Shown: positions 26,166-34,565 of the stretch, in pieces
Layout of the letters: each line of letters opens with the position of its first letter
How positions within the stretch are numbered: position 1 is the stretch's first letter
Assembly: GCF_008086205.1 (NCBI RefSeq)
Contig: NZ_VSKK01000001.1
Coordinates: 682,001-746,000 of the forward strand
Direction: 5' to 3'
Length of the DNA stretch: 64,000 nt
DNA from: Bizionia myxarmorum
Lineage (GTDB): Bacteria > Bacteroidota > Bacteroidia > Flavobacteriales > Flavobacteriaceae
Position numbers and translations under genes: made by a program
The notes under the pieces: model-generated
Seen by the model: the letters and a program-made list of their open reading frames with translations, nothing else
Databases searched by the model: none
Told to the model about the DNA's origin: nothing

Positions 26166-26696
26166 ATGCATAAAAGGCAGTATATTAAGATTAGTAATTT
26201 CCTACTAATCTTTTTTATAGTAGTGTTTTCGTGTAATGCACAAGAAAGTTCACTTGAAAAAAATCTTTTAAAAACGTATTTAACTGAATACAAAAAAGAG
26301 AACAAAATCGACACCATATTTTTAGATAGTAATAATTCAAACAAAGAATTAGTTGAAAGAACGGAAAGGATTTCATTGAGAGATTCAAGTAAAATTGATG
26401 ATTCTATTCTTAAATTATTAACGTCACAAAAAGAAATATCTAATTTCAGAAGTCAAATCAGTATTGGTGATTGGTCTCATAATTTAAAATTACCAAAAGT
26501 TGTCTTATGTGATTCAGTTTATATAGATAGACTGCATGTTTCTAAACCAATTTATACAATTAATAAAAAGTATGCTTTAATTTATAACTACAAGATTAAT
26601 AAATCAAACGTCGTATTCTATTTACCTATAGATGTGTATTCTTTTAAAAATGATAACTGGGAGAAAGTATTTACTATAAAAGACAATGGTTTTTGA
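26166..26696 (+). CDS. Hypothetical secreted protein
   Basis: About 176 residues from the ATG at 26166 (MHKRQYIKISNFLLIFFIVV); an ATG at 26148 would extend it by six residues. A signal sequence ends near FSCNAQ, where Cys may be a lipidation site. The mature part is polar with lysine/asparagine/serine richness and no motif I recognise. The codon usage is very AT-rich. It stands alone after the EnvC gene. Function unknown. Confidence 0.6.
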   Translation: MHKRQYIKISNFLLIFFIVVFSCNAQESSLEKNLLKTYLTEYKKENKIDTIFLDSNNSNKELVERTERISLRDSSKIDDSILKLLTSQKEISNFRSQISIGDWSHNLKLPKVVLCDSVYIDRLHVSKPIYTINKKYALIYNYKINKSNVVFYLPIDVYSFKNDNWEKVFTIKDNGF

Positions 26697-26813
26697 AAAT
26701 TATTAAAAGAAACTTAAAATCTGATTATCTTAACCTAGATTCTTCACGTTTCAAAAATTAAAATTCATTTTTTAAATCCTTATAAATCTATGTTTATTGC
26801 CGCAAATCATAAT

Positions 26814-27164
26814 ATGAAAAACAGCCTCTTTATTCTCTTCATTTTTGCCCTAATAACATCCTGTAGTTATGGAGTAGATTTCGAAATTCAAAATAATACA
26901 AATACCCAAATTGATTCCTTAACTATTACAAACGGCTTTAATACTGTAAAAATATTTGATTTGAAGCCTCAAGAGATCTACAAAACGTTTCTAGATTTTA
27001 AAGAATATAATCCGAAGCAGGATGGCTCATTTGGTGTTCACGTGTATTCAGAAAATTCGGTACGAGCTGAATTATTTGGTTATTATTCAAACGGAATACC
27101 CTTGACTAAATCATATAAACTAGAAATTAAAAAAGACACTATTCTAGTTAAAAGTGTTGATTAA
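26814..27164 (+). CDS. Small hypothetical lipoprotein
   Basis: About 116 residues from the ATG at 26814 (MKNSLFILFIFALITSCSYG), with a clear lipobox LITSC. The ATG at 26790 would add eight residues that break the signal-peptide pattern. The mature part is predicted beta-rich (VDFEIQNNTNTQIDSLTI). Function unknown. The bidirectional terminator at 27184 follows. Confidence 0.65.
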   Translation: MKNSLFILFIFALITSCSYGVDFEIQNNTNTQIDSLTITNGFNTVKIFDLKPQEIYKTFLDFKEYNPKQDGSFGVHVYSENSVRAELFGYYSNGIPLTKSYKLEIKKDTILVKSVD

Positions 27165-27183
27165 TCTATAAGTTAAAAACAAA

Positions 27184-27219
27184 AAATAGCCTGAATGAAA
27201 CATTCAGGCTATTTTTTTA
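27184..27219. terminator. Bidirectional terminator
   Basis: A 14-bp stem (AAATAGCCTGAATG with CATTCAGGCTATTT), 3-nt loop, with A-run before and T-run after, so it can serve both the rightward lipoprotein gene and the leftward thioesterase gene. Confidence 0.85.
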
Positions 27220-27245
27220 TAATCAATATTATAAGTTATAATGGC

Positions 27246-27755
27246 TTATTGAAACAACGCCTTCAATTCGGTTGCTTCATTTGGTTTCATTTTGCCAGCC
27301 AAAACCAAACTCAATTGTTTACGTCTTAAAGCTGCTACAAAACGCTCTTTTTCTAATTTGGTTTCTGGTGTAATTTCAGGAACTTGAATAGGTCTTCCTG
27401 TTTCATCAACAGCCACAAAGGTGTAAATAGCTTCATTTGCTTTATCGCGTAAACCAGATTCACGATCTTCAATCCAAACATCAATAAACACTTCCATAGA
27501 GGTTTTAAACGCACGTGACACTTTAGCTTCAACAGTTACAACACTTCCTAAAGGAATTGAACGGTTAAAAGCTACATGGTTTACAGAAGCGGTAACTACA
27601 ATACGACGACTATGACGTCTAGCAGCGATACTAGCTGCACGATCCATACGCGCCAATAGTTCACCTCCAAATAAGTTGTTTAACGGGTTGGTTTCACTTG
27701 GCAGTACCAAGTCAGTCATTATGGTTTTAGATTGCTCTGGTGTTTTTGGTGTCAT
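27246..27755 (-). CDS. Acyl-CoA thioesterase (hotdog fold)
   Basis: About 169 residues from the ATG at 27755. Motifs LPSETNPLNNLFGGELLARMDRAA (as LPSETNPLNNLFGGE then LLARMDRAA) and VTASVNHVAFNRSIPLG are those of hexameric cytosolic acyl-CoA hydrolases (YciA/BACH type). It releases free CoA from acyl-CoA. The longer reading frame upstream (to 27932) is formed by intergenic repeats and is rejected; a TACCTTTG promoter box at 27779-27786 lies between the two. Confidence 0.9.
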   Translation of the reverse strand: MTPKTPEQSKTIMTDLVLPSETNPLNNLFGGELLARMDRAASIAARRHSRRIVVTASVNHVAFNRSIPLGSVVTVEAKVSRAFKTSMEVFIDVWIEDRESGLRDKANEAIYTFVAVDETGRPIQVPEITPETKLEKERFVAALRRKQLSLVLAGKMKPNEATELKALFQ

Positions 27756-27778
27756 CTTGCCATTTTTTAAATGCGCTG

Positions 27779-27786
27779 CAAAGGTA
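27779..27786 (-). promoter_or_regulatory. -7 box TACCTTTG of the thioesterase gene
   Basis: On the minus strand it reads TACCTTTG and ends 23 nt before the ATG at 27755. It lies inside the open reading frame extension, which shows that the extension is not translated. Confidence 0.55.
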
Positions 27787-27820
27787 AGATGAAAAAGTGG
27801 AATTATGGTTTGGGGAATGA

Positions 27821-28051
27821 TACTTCTCGATACAATCTTTCGTGCCTCGAAATCATTCGAAGTGACGCAGGATTTAATTTGAACTATCACGTCAGTTCCA
27901 GTCTTTATTTTAGCGGCTTCTCGATACATCACAATAAAAAAGTCGTGAAACTCGAAGTGACGGATAATTTTATTGTAATTGGTTTAGCAGTCCACGTCAG
28001 TTCGAGTGTTCATTTAAGCGAAAGCGAAAATGAAAGTATCGAGAACGACAA
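27821..28051. repeat. Compound dispersed repeats
   Basis: The gap between the thioesterase and SPOR genes carries alternating modules: CTTCTCGATAC (27823 and about 27918), CGAAGTGACG (about 27858 and 27951), CACGTCAGTTC (about 27889 and 27993) and the reverse-oriented TATCGAGAACG at the end (28037). Pairs of inverted modules could form long hairpins. A 94-codon frame across it is an artefact. Such CGTCAGTTCGAGTG elements are dispersed in Flavobacteriaceae. Confidence 0.65.
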
Positions 28052-28068
28052 CTAAATGAGAACAAAAA

Positions 28069-29010
28069 CTACTCTTCCAATTGCTTTACCAATAACCAAG
28101 CATCGTTATTGTGATCTTTTTTAACGGCTCTTAAAGCGTTAAGAGCGTCTATGCGGTTTTCAAAACTGGCATAAACCACTTCATGTAAACCATATTTATT
28201 CGTGCCGATTTTTCGTGCAGAATAACCCAAGTCTTTCAGTTGATCCACTTTTTTATCGCTGTTTTCCTCTAAACGGAAAGCTCCAGCAATAATATGATAA
28301 TTCCCATGCTGTTTTTTAACGTTCAACGTTACGGCAGGCAATGGATTATTAATAACAAAGGTTGCTTCTTGAATTTTAGTTTCAAGTTGCGTATTGGCTT
28401 CTTCTTGCGCTAATTGATTATGCGTTTCAATTTGATTCACATAATAATTTGAAGCAGCAAAACCACCAATAGTTAAAGCAATTAATCCAACAGCTGCATA
28501 TTTTAAATAGCCGAGAGATTGACGTCTTTCTGGCGTAACGCTAATAGGAACAACTTTCTCAATGGCTTCTACCGTTTTTTTATGCGTTTCACGTGTAACT
28601 TCTGGCGTCGTGAATTGTGACAAACCAAAGGCATCCGTTAAATAGTTATAACTATAAGACGGTTCAAATAACATATTACCTTCATTATTTAAAGACAAAC
28701 TACCAATGTTTTCAAAAGCAATGGTTTCGCCTTCAACTAAATAGGATTTTAAGTATTTAACGCGTTTTTTAATTTTTTTAGAAGCCTCTTCGTAAGGAAT
28801 TTTCTCAACATCAGCAATATAACGTGCTAACAAGCCGTCATTTTCTTGAATTTGCTCATTAAAAGACAATACCTTTTTTGGTGGATAAAAGGCATGTGTT
28901 GTTTCATGTATCGTTGCCGACACACGACGTGTTAAAAACGAGCCAAATTCAGGCACTGTCACACATTCGTAACGGTAGAGTAAATCGCTTATGTAAGGTT
29001 CTAATTGCAT
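28069..29010 (-). CDS. HU-CCDC81 and SPOR domain protein
   Basis: 313 residues. N-terminus (1-130) resembles the two bacterial HU-CCDC81 domains (LYRYECVTVPEFGSFLTRR; FENIGSLSLN). One membrane helix follows at about 169-189 (LKYAAVGLIALTIGGFAA). The C-terminal SPOR domain (about 233-310: YHIIAGAFRLEENSDKKVDQ) binds denuded peptidoglycan. It thus joins a possibly DNA- or protein-binding cytoplasmic part to septal peptidoglycan. A promoter at 29016-29045 puts the transcription start at the ATG. Confidence 0.85.
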   Translation of the reverse strand: MQLEPYISDLLYRYECVTVPEFGSFLTRRVSATIHETTHAFYPPKKVLSFNEQIQENDGLLARYIADVEKIPYEEASKKIKKRVKYLKSYLVEGETIAFENIGSLSLNNEGNMLFEPSYSYNYLTDAFGLSQFTTPEVTRETHKKTVEAIEKVVPISVTPERRQSLGYLKYAAVGLIALTIGGFAASNYYVNQIETHNQLAQEEANTQLETKIQEATFVINNPLPAVTLNVKKQHGNYHIIAGAFRLEENSDKKVDQLKDLGYSARKIGTNKYGLHEVVYASFENRIDALNALRAVKKDHNNDAWLLVKQLEE

Positions 29011-29015
29011 AAAAA

Positions 29016-29045
29016 CAAAGTTAGGAATTTTTGCATACCAACAAA
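29016..29045 (-). promoter_or_regulatory. Promoter of the HU-CCDC81/SPOR gene
   Basis: On the minus strand TTTG (29045-29042), 18-bp spacer and TAACTTTG (29023-29016). The box ends 5 nt before the ATG at 29010, implying a leaderless or near-leaderless mRNA. Confidence 0.6.
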
Positions 29046-29114
29046 AAATCTTGCTAACAATTTATTAACATCTGAAAATTTCTTTACTTGTATACTCAAA
29101 ATCAAAACAGTACC

Positions 29115-30218
29115 ATGACCGATAATCGCTTATTACATATTTTGGCGCTTCAGCATGTGCCGTTTATTGGAGATATTTCTGCCAAGAAACTCATTAATCA
29201 TTGCGGTTCTGTAGAAGCAATTTTTAAAGAGAAAAAACACCATTTACTTCAAATTGATGGAATTGGCACGAATGTGATTCGCGATTTATATAATAAAGAA
29301 CATTTTAAAGCAGCAGAAGCTGAAATGCAGTTTATTTCTGAAAATAACATTACCTGCATATATTTTATGGATGAAAAGTATCCTCAGCGTCTAAAACATT
29401 GCATTGATAGTCCAATTTTATTATTTCAAGCAGGTAATATAAATTTAGAGAACGAACGTATCATCAGTATTGTAGGAACGCGAAATATTACAACATCGGG
29501 TGTCGATTTTTGTAATAAGCTGATTGAAGAATTGGCGCCATTTAATCCCATTATTGTATCGGGTTTTGCTTATGGAACAGATATTACCGCTCAAAAAGCC
29601 GCAATAAAACACGGTTTACAAACTATAGGTTGTTTAGCTCATGGTTTAAATCAGATTTATCCAAAAACGCATAAAAAGTATATGGTAGATGTGGAAAAAA
29701 ACGGCGGATTCCTCACCGATTTCTGGAGTTCAGATCCGTTTGATAGAAATAATTTTTTAAAACGAAATCGGGTAATTGCCGGTGTTAGTGAAGCAACCAT
29801 AGTTATTGAATCTGCTGAAAAGGGTGGAAGTTTAGTGACTGCTGATATTGCGAACTCTTATAATCGGGATGTGTTTTCGGTTCCAGGACGTACAACGGAT
29901 AGTCAAAGTGTGGGTTGTAATAATTTAATTAAATTTCAGAAAGCTCATTTATTATCTAACCCATTGGATATTCCGTACATGTTGAATTGGGAATTGGAAA
30001 CTAAACAAAAACCAAGTATCCAAAAACAATTATTTATAGAATTGGAACCGGACGAACAGATTATTTATAATTACCTAAAAACAAAATCTAAAGAAGAATT
30101 AGATAGTATTGCCATTGATTGTAAATTGCCGACTTATAAAGTAGCTGGTTTACTACTGAATATGGAACTAAAAGGGGTGATTAGACCGTTGCCCGGGAAA
30201 TTATTTGAGATTATATAA
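29115..30218 (+). CDS. dprA: DNA-processing protein DprA
   Basis: About 367 residues. DprA loads RecA on incoming single-stranded DNA in natural transformation. Helix-hairpin-helix-like N-terminus (HVPFIGDISAKKLINHCGS), a Rossmann fold with SIVGTRNIT and VSGFAYGTDITAQ (usual SGxAxGID), then the conserved PGRTTDSQSVGCNNLI and a C-terminal winged helix. The ATG at 29115 is preferred over TTG 29088, which lies nearer the divergent gene. It is divergent from the SPOR gene. recA lies 5.5 kb away in the opposite direction. Confidence 0.93.
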   Translation: MTDNRLLHILALQHVPFIGDISAKKLINHCGSVEAIFKEKKHHLLQIDGIGTNVIRDLYNKEHFKAAEAEMQFISENNITCIYFMDEKYPQRLKHCIDSPILLFQAGNINLENERIISIVGTRNITTSGVDFCNKLIEELAPFNPIIVSGFAYGTDITAQKAAIKHGLQTIGCLAHGLNQIYPKTHKKYMVDVEKNGGFLTDFWSSDPFDRNNFLKRNRVIAGVSEATIVIESAEKGGSLVTADIANSYNRDVFSVPGRTTDSQSVGCNNLIKFQKAHLLSNPLDIPYMLNWELETKQKPSIQKQLFIELEPDEQIIYNYLKTKSKEELDSIAIDCKLPTYKVAGLLLNMELKGVIRPLPGKLFEII

Positions 30219-30232
30219 AAAACTAAAAATTT

Positions 30233-30688
30233 ATGACTTTACAACTCGAATCATATTTAGGAAACCCAATTGAATCATTATCTCCATTGGTTACTGAATT
30301 CGAGAAAATTACAAAAACATTTAAATTATGTTCTGAACAAGATTTCGCTGGCATGAAATACAATGAAATCTTGGTATGCCTTAAAGATGATAAGAGGATA
30401 GAATCCATTTTTGTTAATTTCCCTTTTATTATAACGGCTTTTGAATATACTAATATAATTTCTAATTATGGGTCTCCTGATAATTGCATTGTAAAAGATA
30501 AACTTGAAACCGTAAGTAAATCAGATAGTTTTAATCAATCTTTAGTCAAACGAAACTACTCAACCAAGGAAGTTGAATTTAAAGATAAACCGCTTTGCAT
30601 GCTATGGAACAAAAATGATTACACCCTGAAAATCATGTTTTATTACGAACAAAACGGCATGCAATTAATATTTAGTAGCAAGTATTAG
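30233..30688 (+). CDS. Hypothetical protein, 151 aa
   Basis: A soluble, mixed alpha/beta protein without a signal peptide (MTLQLESYLGNPIESLSPLV). No motif is recognised. It begins 14 nt after dprA and ends directly against the convergent trpS stop. Its size and position as an isolated soluble protein would suit a polyimmunity-type or a small regulatory protein, but nothing supports either. Real coding is suggested by its length and by its tight fit between neighbours. Confidence 0.55.
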   Translation: MTLQLESYLGNPIESLSPLVTEFEKITKTFKLCSEQDFAGMKYNEILVCLKDDKRIESIFVNFPFIITAFEYTNIISNYGSPDNCIVKDKLETVSKSDSFNQSLVKRNYSTKEVEFKDKPLCMLWNKNDYTLKIMFYYEQNGMQLIFSSKY

Positions 30689-31657
30689 TTAATACCCAAC
30701 CTTCCCACGAACCCGCGCAATAACCGTATCAGCAACCTTTCCTGCTTTTTCAGCACCAATTTTTAAGGCGGCATCGATTTCGTGGAGATTATTCATATAG
30801 TGGTTATAACGTTCACGTGGTTCAGCAAATTTGTCTACAATAAGTTCAAACAAGGCCTGCTTGGCATGACCGTATCCATAATTGCCTGCTTCGTAATTGG
30901 TTTTCATGGTTTCTATTTCGCTTTCAGATGCTAATAAATTAAATAAAGCAAAACAGTTACAAGTAGCCCAATCTTTAGCATCTTCCATGGCCGTACTATC
31001 CGTTTGAATAGACATTACTTGTTTGCGAAGTTTTTTATCATCTAAAAATATGTTGATATAATTCCCACGACTTTTGCTCATTTTTTCACCATCAGTTCCA
31101 GGAATTAATAGCTCATTATCGGCAATTTTTCCTTGTGGTAATACAAAGGTTTCGCCCATTTGCGCATGAAATCGTGCGGCTACATCACGGGTCATTTCAA
31201 TATGTTGTAATTGGTCTTTTCCAACCGGAATAATTTCGGCATCATAAGCCAAAATATCGGCAGCCATAAGCATTGGGTAGGTAAACAGTCCGGCATTTAC
31301 ATCCTCTAAACGGCCTGCTTTATCTTTAAACCCATGCGCTAATGTTAAGCGCTGGTAGGGAAAAAAACAGCTTAAATACCAAGACAATTCCGTAACTTGT
31401 GGCACATCACTTTGTCTATAAAACACCGTTTTTTCAATATCTAATCCAAAAGCCAACCAAGTCGCCGCCGTGGAATAGGTATTGTGCTTTAATAATTCCG
31501 CGTCTTTAATTTGTGTCAGCGTGTGTAAATTGGCAATAAATAGAAACGAATCGTTTTCTGGTTTATTAGCCATGGTTACAGCCGGTAAAATTGCGCCTAA
31601 AATATTTCCTAAATGTGGTGTTCCTGTGCTTTGTATGCCTGTAAGTATTCTTGCCAT
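30689..31657 (-). CDS. trpS: Tryptophanyl-tRNA synthetase
   Basis: About 322 residues from the ATG at 31657. Class I signatures TGTPHLGNI (residues 11-19) and KMSKS (192-196). The upstream ATG at 31717 would add 20 residues made from the dispersed hairpin and is rejected. The hairpin at 31664-31681 lies 6 nt above the start, so translation or stability may be affected. Secure identification. Confidence 0.95.
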   Translation of the reverse strand: MARILTGIQSTGTPHLGNILGAILPAVTMANKPENDSFLFIANLHTLTQIKDAELLKHNTYSTAATWLAFGLDIEKTVFYRQSDVPQVTELSWYLSCFFPYQRLTLAHGFKDKAGRLEDVNAGLFTYPMLMAADILAYDAEIIPVGKDQLQHIEMTRDVAARFHAQMGETFVLPQGKIADNELLIPGTDGEKMSKSRGNYINIFLDDKKLRKQVMSIQTDSTAMEDAKDWATCNCFALFNLLASESEIETMKTNYEAGNYGYGHAKQALFELIVDKFAEPRERYNHYMNNLHEIDAALKIGAEKAGKVADTVIARVRGKVGY

Positions 31658-31663
31658 ATTAAT

Positions 31664-31682
31664 TTCCTGCGAAAGCAGGAAT
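31664..31682. repeat. Dispersed hairpin repeat, copy B, in the trpS leader
   Basis: TTCCTGC-gaaa-GCAGGAA, a 7-bp stem with a GNRA-type loop, followed by TC. It matches copy A at 26089-26108 at nearly all positions. On the minus strand it lies only 6 nt before the trpS ATG. Confidence 0.7.
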
Positions 31683-31755
31683 CTCGTTTTAAGTTCAAAC
31701 TTATTGTAATTCACCAAAGGTAATTTTTTTAGTACAAAAGCTCAATTTATTTAAG

Positions 31756-31763
31756 TAGTTTTG
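31756..31763 (+). promoter_or_regulatory. -7 box TAGTTTTG of plsC
   Basis: TAGTTTTG matches TAnnTTTG and ends 6 nt before the ATG at 31770, so the mRNA is probably leaderless. The TTG at 31761, which could otherwise be a start, is inside the box. No clear TTG partner upstream. Confidence 0.5.
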
Positions 31764-31769
31764 GCCTCC

Positions 31770-32531
31770 ATGACAATTATTAAACATGCTTTCTGGATAT
31801 TATATCGCATTTGGTTCTACGTGCTCGTTGCAGTGCCTATAATTATTATGTTGCCATTGCTAGTTATATCTATTCTTAAAGAATCTTGGTATCCTTATTT
31901 TTATAGATTGGCGCGCATTTGGGCGCGGGTTATTTTAATTGGAATGGGTTTCAACACCCAAATTACTTTAGCCGAAAAATTAGAGCGAAAAGCCAGCTAT
32001 ATGTTTATTGGCAATCACACATCCATGGCTGATATTATGCTGATGTTAGTGGTTTCCAAAAATCCTTTTGTATTTGTTGGCAAAAAGGAATTGGGTAAAA
32101 TTCCCTTATTCGGATTCTTTTACAAGCGAACCTGTATTTTAGTAGATAGAAGCTCTGAAAAGAGCCGAAAAGCCGTTTTTTTAAGAGCACAACGCCGTTT
32201 AAAACAAGGTTTAAGTATTTGTATATTTCCTGAAGGCGGTGTGCCTGATGAAGCTATAATTTTAGACGATTTTAAAGATGGTGCTTTTAGGTTAGCCATT
32301 AATCATCAAATTCCAATAGTGCCCGTTGTATTTTTAGATAATAAAAAACGATTCCCATTTACATTTTTCAGTGGAAGTCCAGGCAGAATGCGGGCTATAG
32401 GTTTTAATTTTATTTCTACAGAAGGCCTTCAAGTTTCAGATACCAAAGCCCTTAATAAAGAAACGCGGGACTTAATTTTACAGGCTCTGAAAACTTCTGA
32501 AACCAAAAAAGCTACTCTTGGCACAGAATAG
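31770..32531 (+). CDS. plsC: 1-acyl-sn-glycerol-3-phosphate acyltransferase
   Basis: About 253 residues with an N-terminal membrane helix. It acylates lysophosphatidic acid to phosphatidic acid in phospholipid synthesis. Catalytic motif NHTSMAD (82-88; the H-x4-D pair) and the substrate-binding FPEGG (153-157) are present. The promoter box just upstream favours the ATG at 31770 over the TTG at 31761. It is divergent from trpS and convergent with the barrel gene at 32595. Confidence 0.9.
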   Translation: MTIIKHAFWILYRIWFYVLVAVPIIIMLPLLVISILKESWYPYFYRLARIWARVILIGMGFNTQITLAEKLERKASYMFIGNHTSMADIMLMLVVSKNPFVFVGKKELGKIPLFGFFYKRTCILVDRSSEKSRKAVFLRAQRRLKQGLSICIFPEGGVPDEAIILDDFKDGAFRLAINHQIPIVPVVFLDNKKRFPFTFFSGSPGRMRAIGFNFISTEGLQVSDTKALNKETRDLILQALKTSETKKATLGTE

Positions 32532-32594
32532 CTTTCATGTTCATAATGATCTTTTTAAATTAGTAAAAACATCATTAATCAAACCAACTAACAA

Positions 32595-34565
32595 TTAAAA
32601 CTTATAACTAAAACCGGTGTAAACCCCTATAATATAAGGTTTAAAGTTTCCGGAGGTATTGTCAAAACCATTTAACTGGTACTTAAACGTAGGCTCTAAA
32701 TTAAATAGGAATTTATCTGTAAACTTATAATTCATACCAATTCCTAAATTAGTACTGAAACTCACACCATTTACATTATTTGCTTCACCTATATAAGTTT
32801 TGTACTCTTCAAATTCCGAATACACGGCATTATCATTTAAAAAGAAGGTACTCATCCCGCCTATAACATTCAAGCCAAAACGGCTATTTACTATTTTATA
32901 TTCTAATTCTACAGGCACTTCATAATAACTTAAACGCTGACTGATAGCGGCATTATACAGTTTATTATTTATTTGCTGAAAGCCTAAATTATCACCACTA
33001 AAGGCGCTTAATGTTTGACTTCCTGGCGCTAGATCTATGTTTCGAAGTGGATTTGGGTTTTCAGGATTGGTGGTAGTTGGTGAATTGTATAAAATAACAT
33101 TATCTGTATCATAACTTAACTTCAAAGAATTGACACCAGACCGAATAGCTAATTTTTTATTAATAGCATAACTCACATTCACACCATAACTGGTATTGGT
33201 TTCGCCACTTTTAGAATTGCTTACAAACTCTTCATCAAGGTGTGAGCCTTTTCCCAACGAATTGTAGTAAACAGGCGCAATTATCGCTTGGACTTGCCAC
33301 CTATTTACTAGTTTTTCATCTTCTTCCTTTTCAATGGTCTTTTCGGCTTCCGCAATAGCTTCCTCAATTGAAGGTGATTCACTTTTAAGCGAATCACCAA
33401 CCATCAAGTTTCCCTCTTTTTCTTTTTCATTTTGAGGTATATTGCTTGACTTAGCATTCCAAGCAATGGCATCTTGCGAGCTTTTTTCTTTCAACAAATT
33501 GTTTTCCGAATTTGAAACGACTTGCTGATTATCCGTGTTTGTCGTATTCGCGTCCTTGTTATTTTTGTTGTTAGTTGAAGCTACCTTATTATCGTTGTTT
33601 TGTTGCGTATCGTTTTTATTATTGTTTTTTGATGCTGCATTTTTTGCAATAGCATCTTGTTCTTTTGTTGAACTTAATTGTTTTTCTTCCGAAGTAGAAA
33701 CGGCACGCTGCATGTCAGATGCCGTTTTTGAATTCTCCTTCTCGCTGTTGATAGTTAAAGCTACCGTATTATCGTTATTTTGTAGAGTCTTTTCAGAATC
33801 GCTTATTTCTGATTTAGATTTATTAGCAACAGCTCCTGTTTCCATTGTTTTGGAAGTTGACACTGCATTTTTATTTACAGCAACTACCGTTTTGTTTTCT
33901 GAATCTGTATTTCCTAAACCTTCTGATGTTTTTACCGCTACTTTTTCTGTGGAAATAGTATAGGCATTATTTTTTTTCTTATTTCCAACTGCTTTTCTAT
34001 TTTCAGAATTGGATTTACCAGAAACGTAGTTTGTTTTCTGACTAGCAACCTTATTAGTATTATTGGCGTTTACAACTGATTTATTTGAGATAACCGCTGC
34101 ATTATTTTCGGCATCTTTATTAGTGTTTGAACTTTCACTGTTTACATTTTCCGTATTAGCAACCGCTTCGTTTTCTAAATTTGATAACTTATCGGCATCC
34201 GATTTATTCAGAGTTGAATCATTGGTTTCTAAACTGATTTTATTTGCGTTGTCGTCATAATAATTCTCCAAACTATCAGGATTTAAAAGGCCTGAACCCG
34301 ATCGTGTTTGGGTATCTACAGTTCGCTCTTCCGGTGAAATTGAATTATCAGAACCTGTAAAAACAATTGAACCTATCGTTATTAACAATGCCAAACCAGC
34401 GGCAATGCTAGCCAAACGCATCCAAACTGGAAAACCCGCTTTAGGAGTTTCTGTTTCCAATGCCATCTGCTTTTGAATTTTCGACCACAATTCAGGATTG
34501 GGCTTCGCCTCAAAGTCCTTAAAGGATTCTTGAAAAATTCTATCGATGTGTTTTTTACTACTCAT
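32595..34565 (-). CDS. Transenvelope protein: cytoplasmic tail, TM, disordered linker, outer-membrane barrel
   Basis: 656 residues in four parts. Residues 1-47 are a charged cytoplasmic tail (HIDRIFQESFKDFEAKPNPE). Residues 48-69 are one membrane helix. Residues 70-420 are a low-complexity Asn/Ser/Lys/Thr-rich linker with no apparent fold. Residues 422-656 are a beta-barrel of the outer-membrane OmpX/PorT type ending in the aromatic GFSYKF. The gene overlaps the upstream ECF sigma gene by one base (TAATG). An anti-sigma role for the tail with barrel sensing is inferred from this pairing. The barrel is real in composition; the linker's antisense ORFs are artefacts. Confidence 0.8.
   Translation of the reverse strand: MSSKKHIDRIFQESFKDFEAKPNPELWSKIQKQMALETETPKAGFPVWMRLASIAAGLALLITIGSIVFTGSDNSISPEERTVDTQTRSGSGLLNPDSLENYYDDNANKISLETNDSTLNKSDADKLSNLENEAVANTENVNSESSNTNKDAENNAAVISNKSVVNANNTNKVASQKTNYVSGKSNSENRKAVGNKKKNNAYTISTEKVAVKTSEGLGNTDSENKTVVAVNKNAVSTSKTMETGAVANKSKSEISDSEKTLQNNDNTVALTINSEKENSKTASDMQRAVSTSEEKQLSSTKEQDAIAKNAASKNNNKNDTQQNNDNKVASTNNKNNKDANTTNTDNQQVVSNSENNLLKEKSSQDAIAWNAKSSNIPQNEKEKEGNLMVGDSLKSESPSIEEAIAEAEKTIEKEEDEKLVNRWQVQAIIAPVYYNSLGKGSHLDEEFVSNSKSGETNTSYGVNVSYAINKKLAIRSGVNSLKLSYDTDNVILYNSPTTTNPENPNPLRNIDLAPGSQTLSAFSGDNLGFQQINNKLYNAAISQRLSYYEVPVELEYKIVNSRFGLNVIGGMSTFFLNDNAVYSEFEEYKTYIGEANNVNGVSFSTNLGIGMNYKFTDKFLFNLEPTFKYQLNGFDNTSGNFKPYIIGVYTGFSYKF

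Noticed and set aside
27756-27932. N-terminal extension of the thioesterase
   Set aside because: A TACCTTTG promoter box lies inside it, the sequence is repeat-derived, and the family starts at MTPKTPEQSK.
27771-28055. 94-codon rightward frame
   Set aside because: It lies wholly in dispersed repeats and its HVSSS repeats come from the CGTCAGTTCGAGT modules.
31658-31717. 20-residue extension of trpS
   Set aside because: Encoded by the dispersed hairpin; family N-terminus is MARILTGIQSTGTPHLGN.
33535-34260. Two rightward frames rich in Phe, Leu and Ser
   Set aside because: They are antisense to the Asn/Ser/Lys-rich linker of the barrel protein; composition is a mirror effect.
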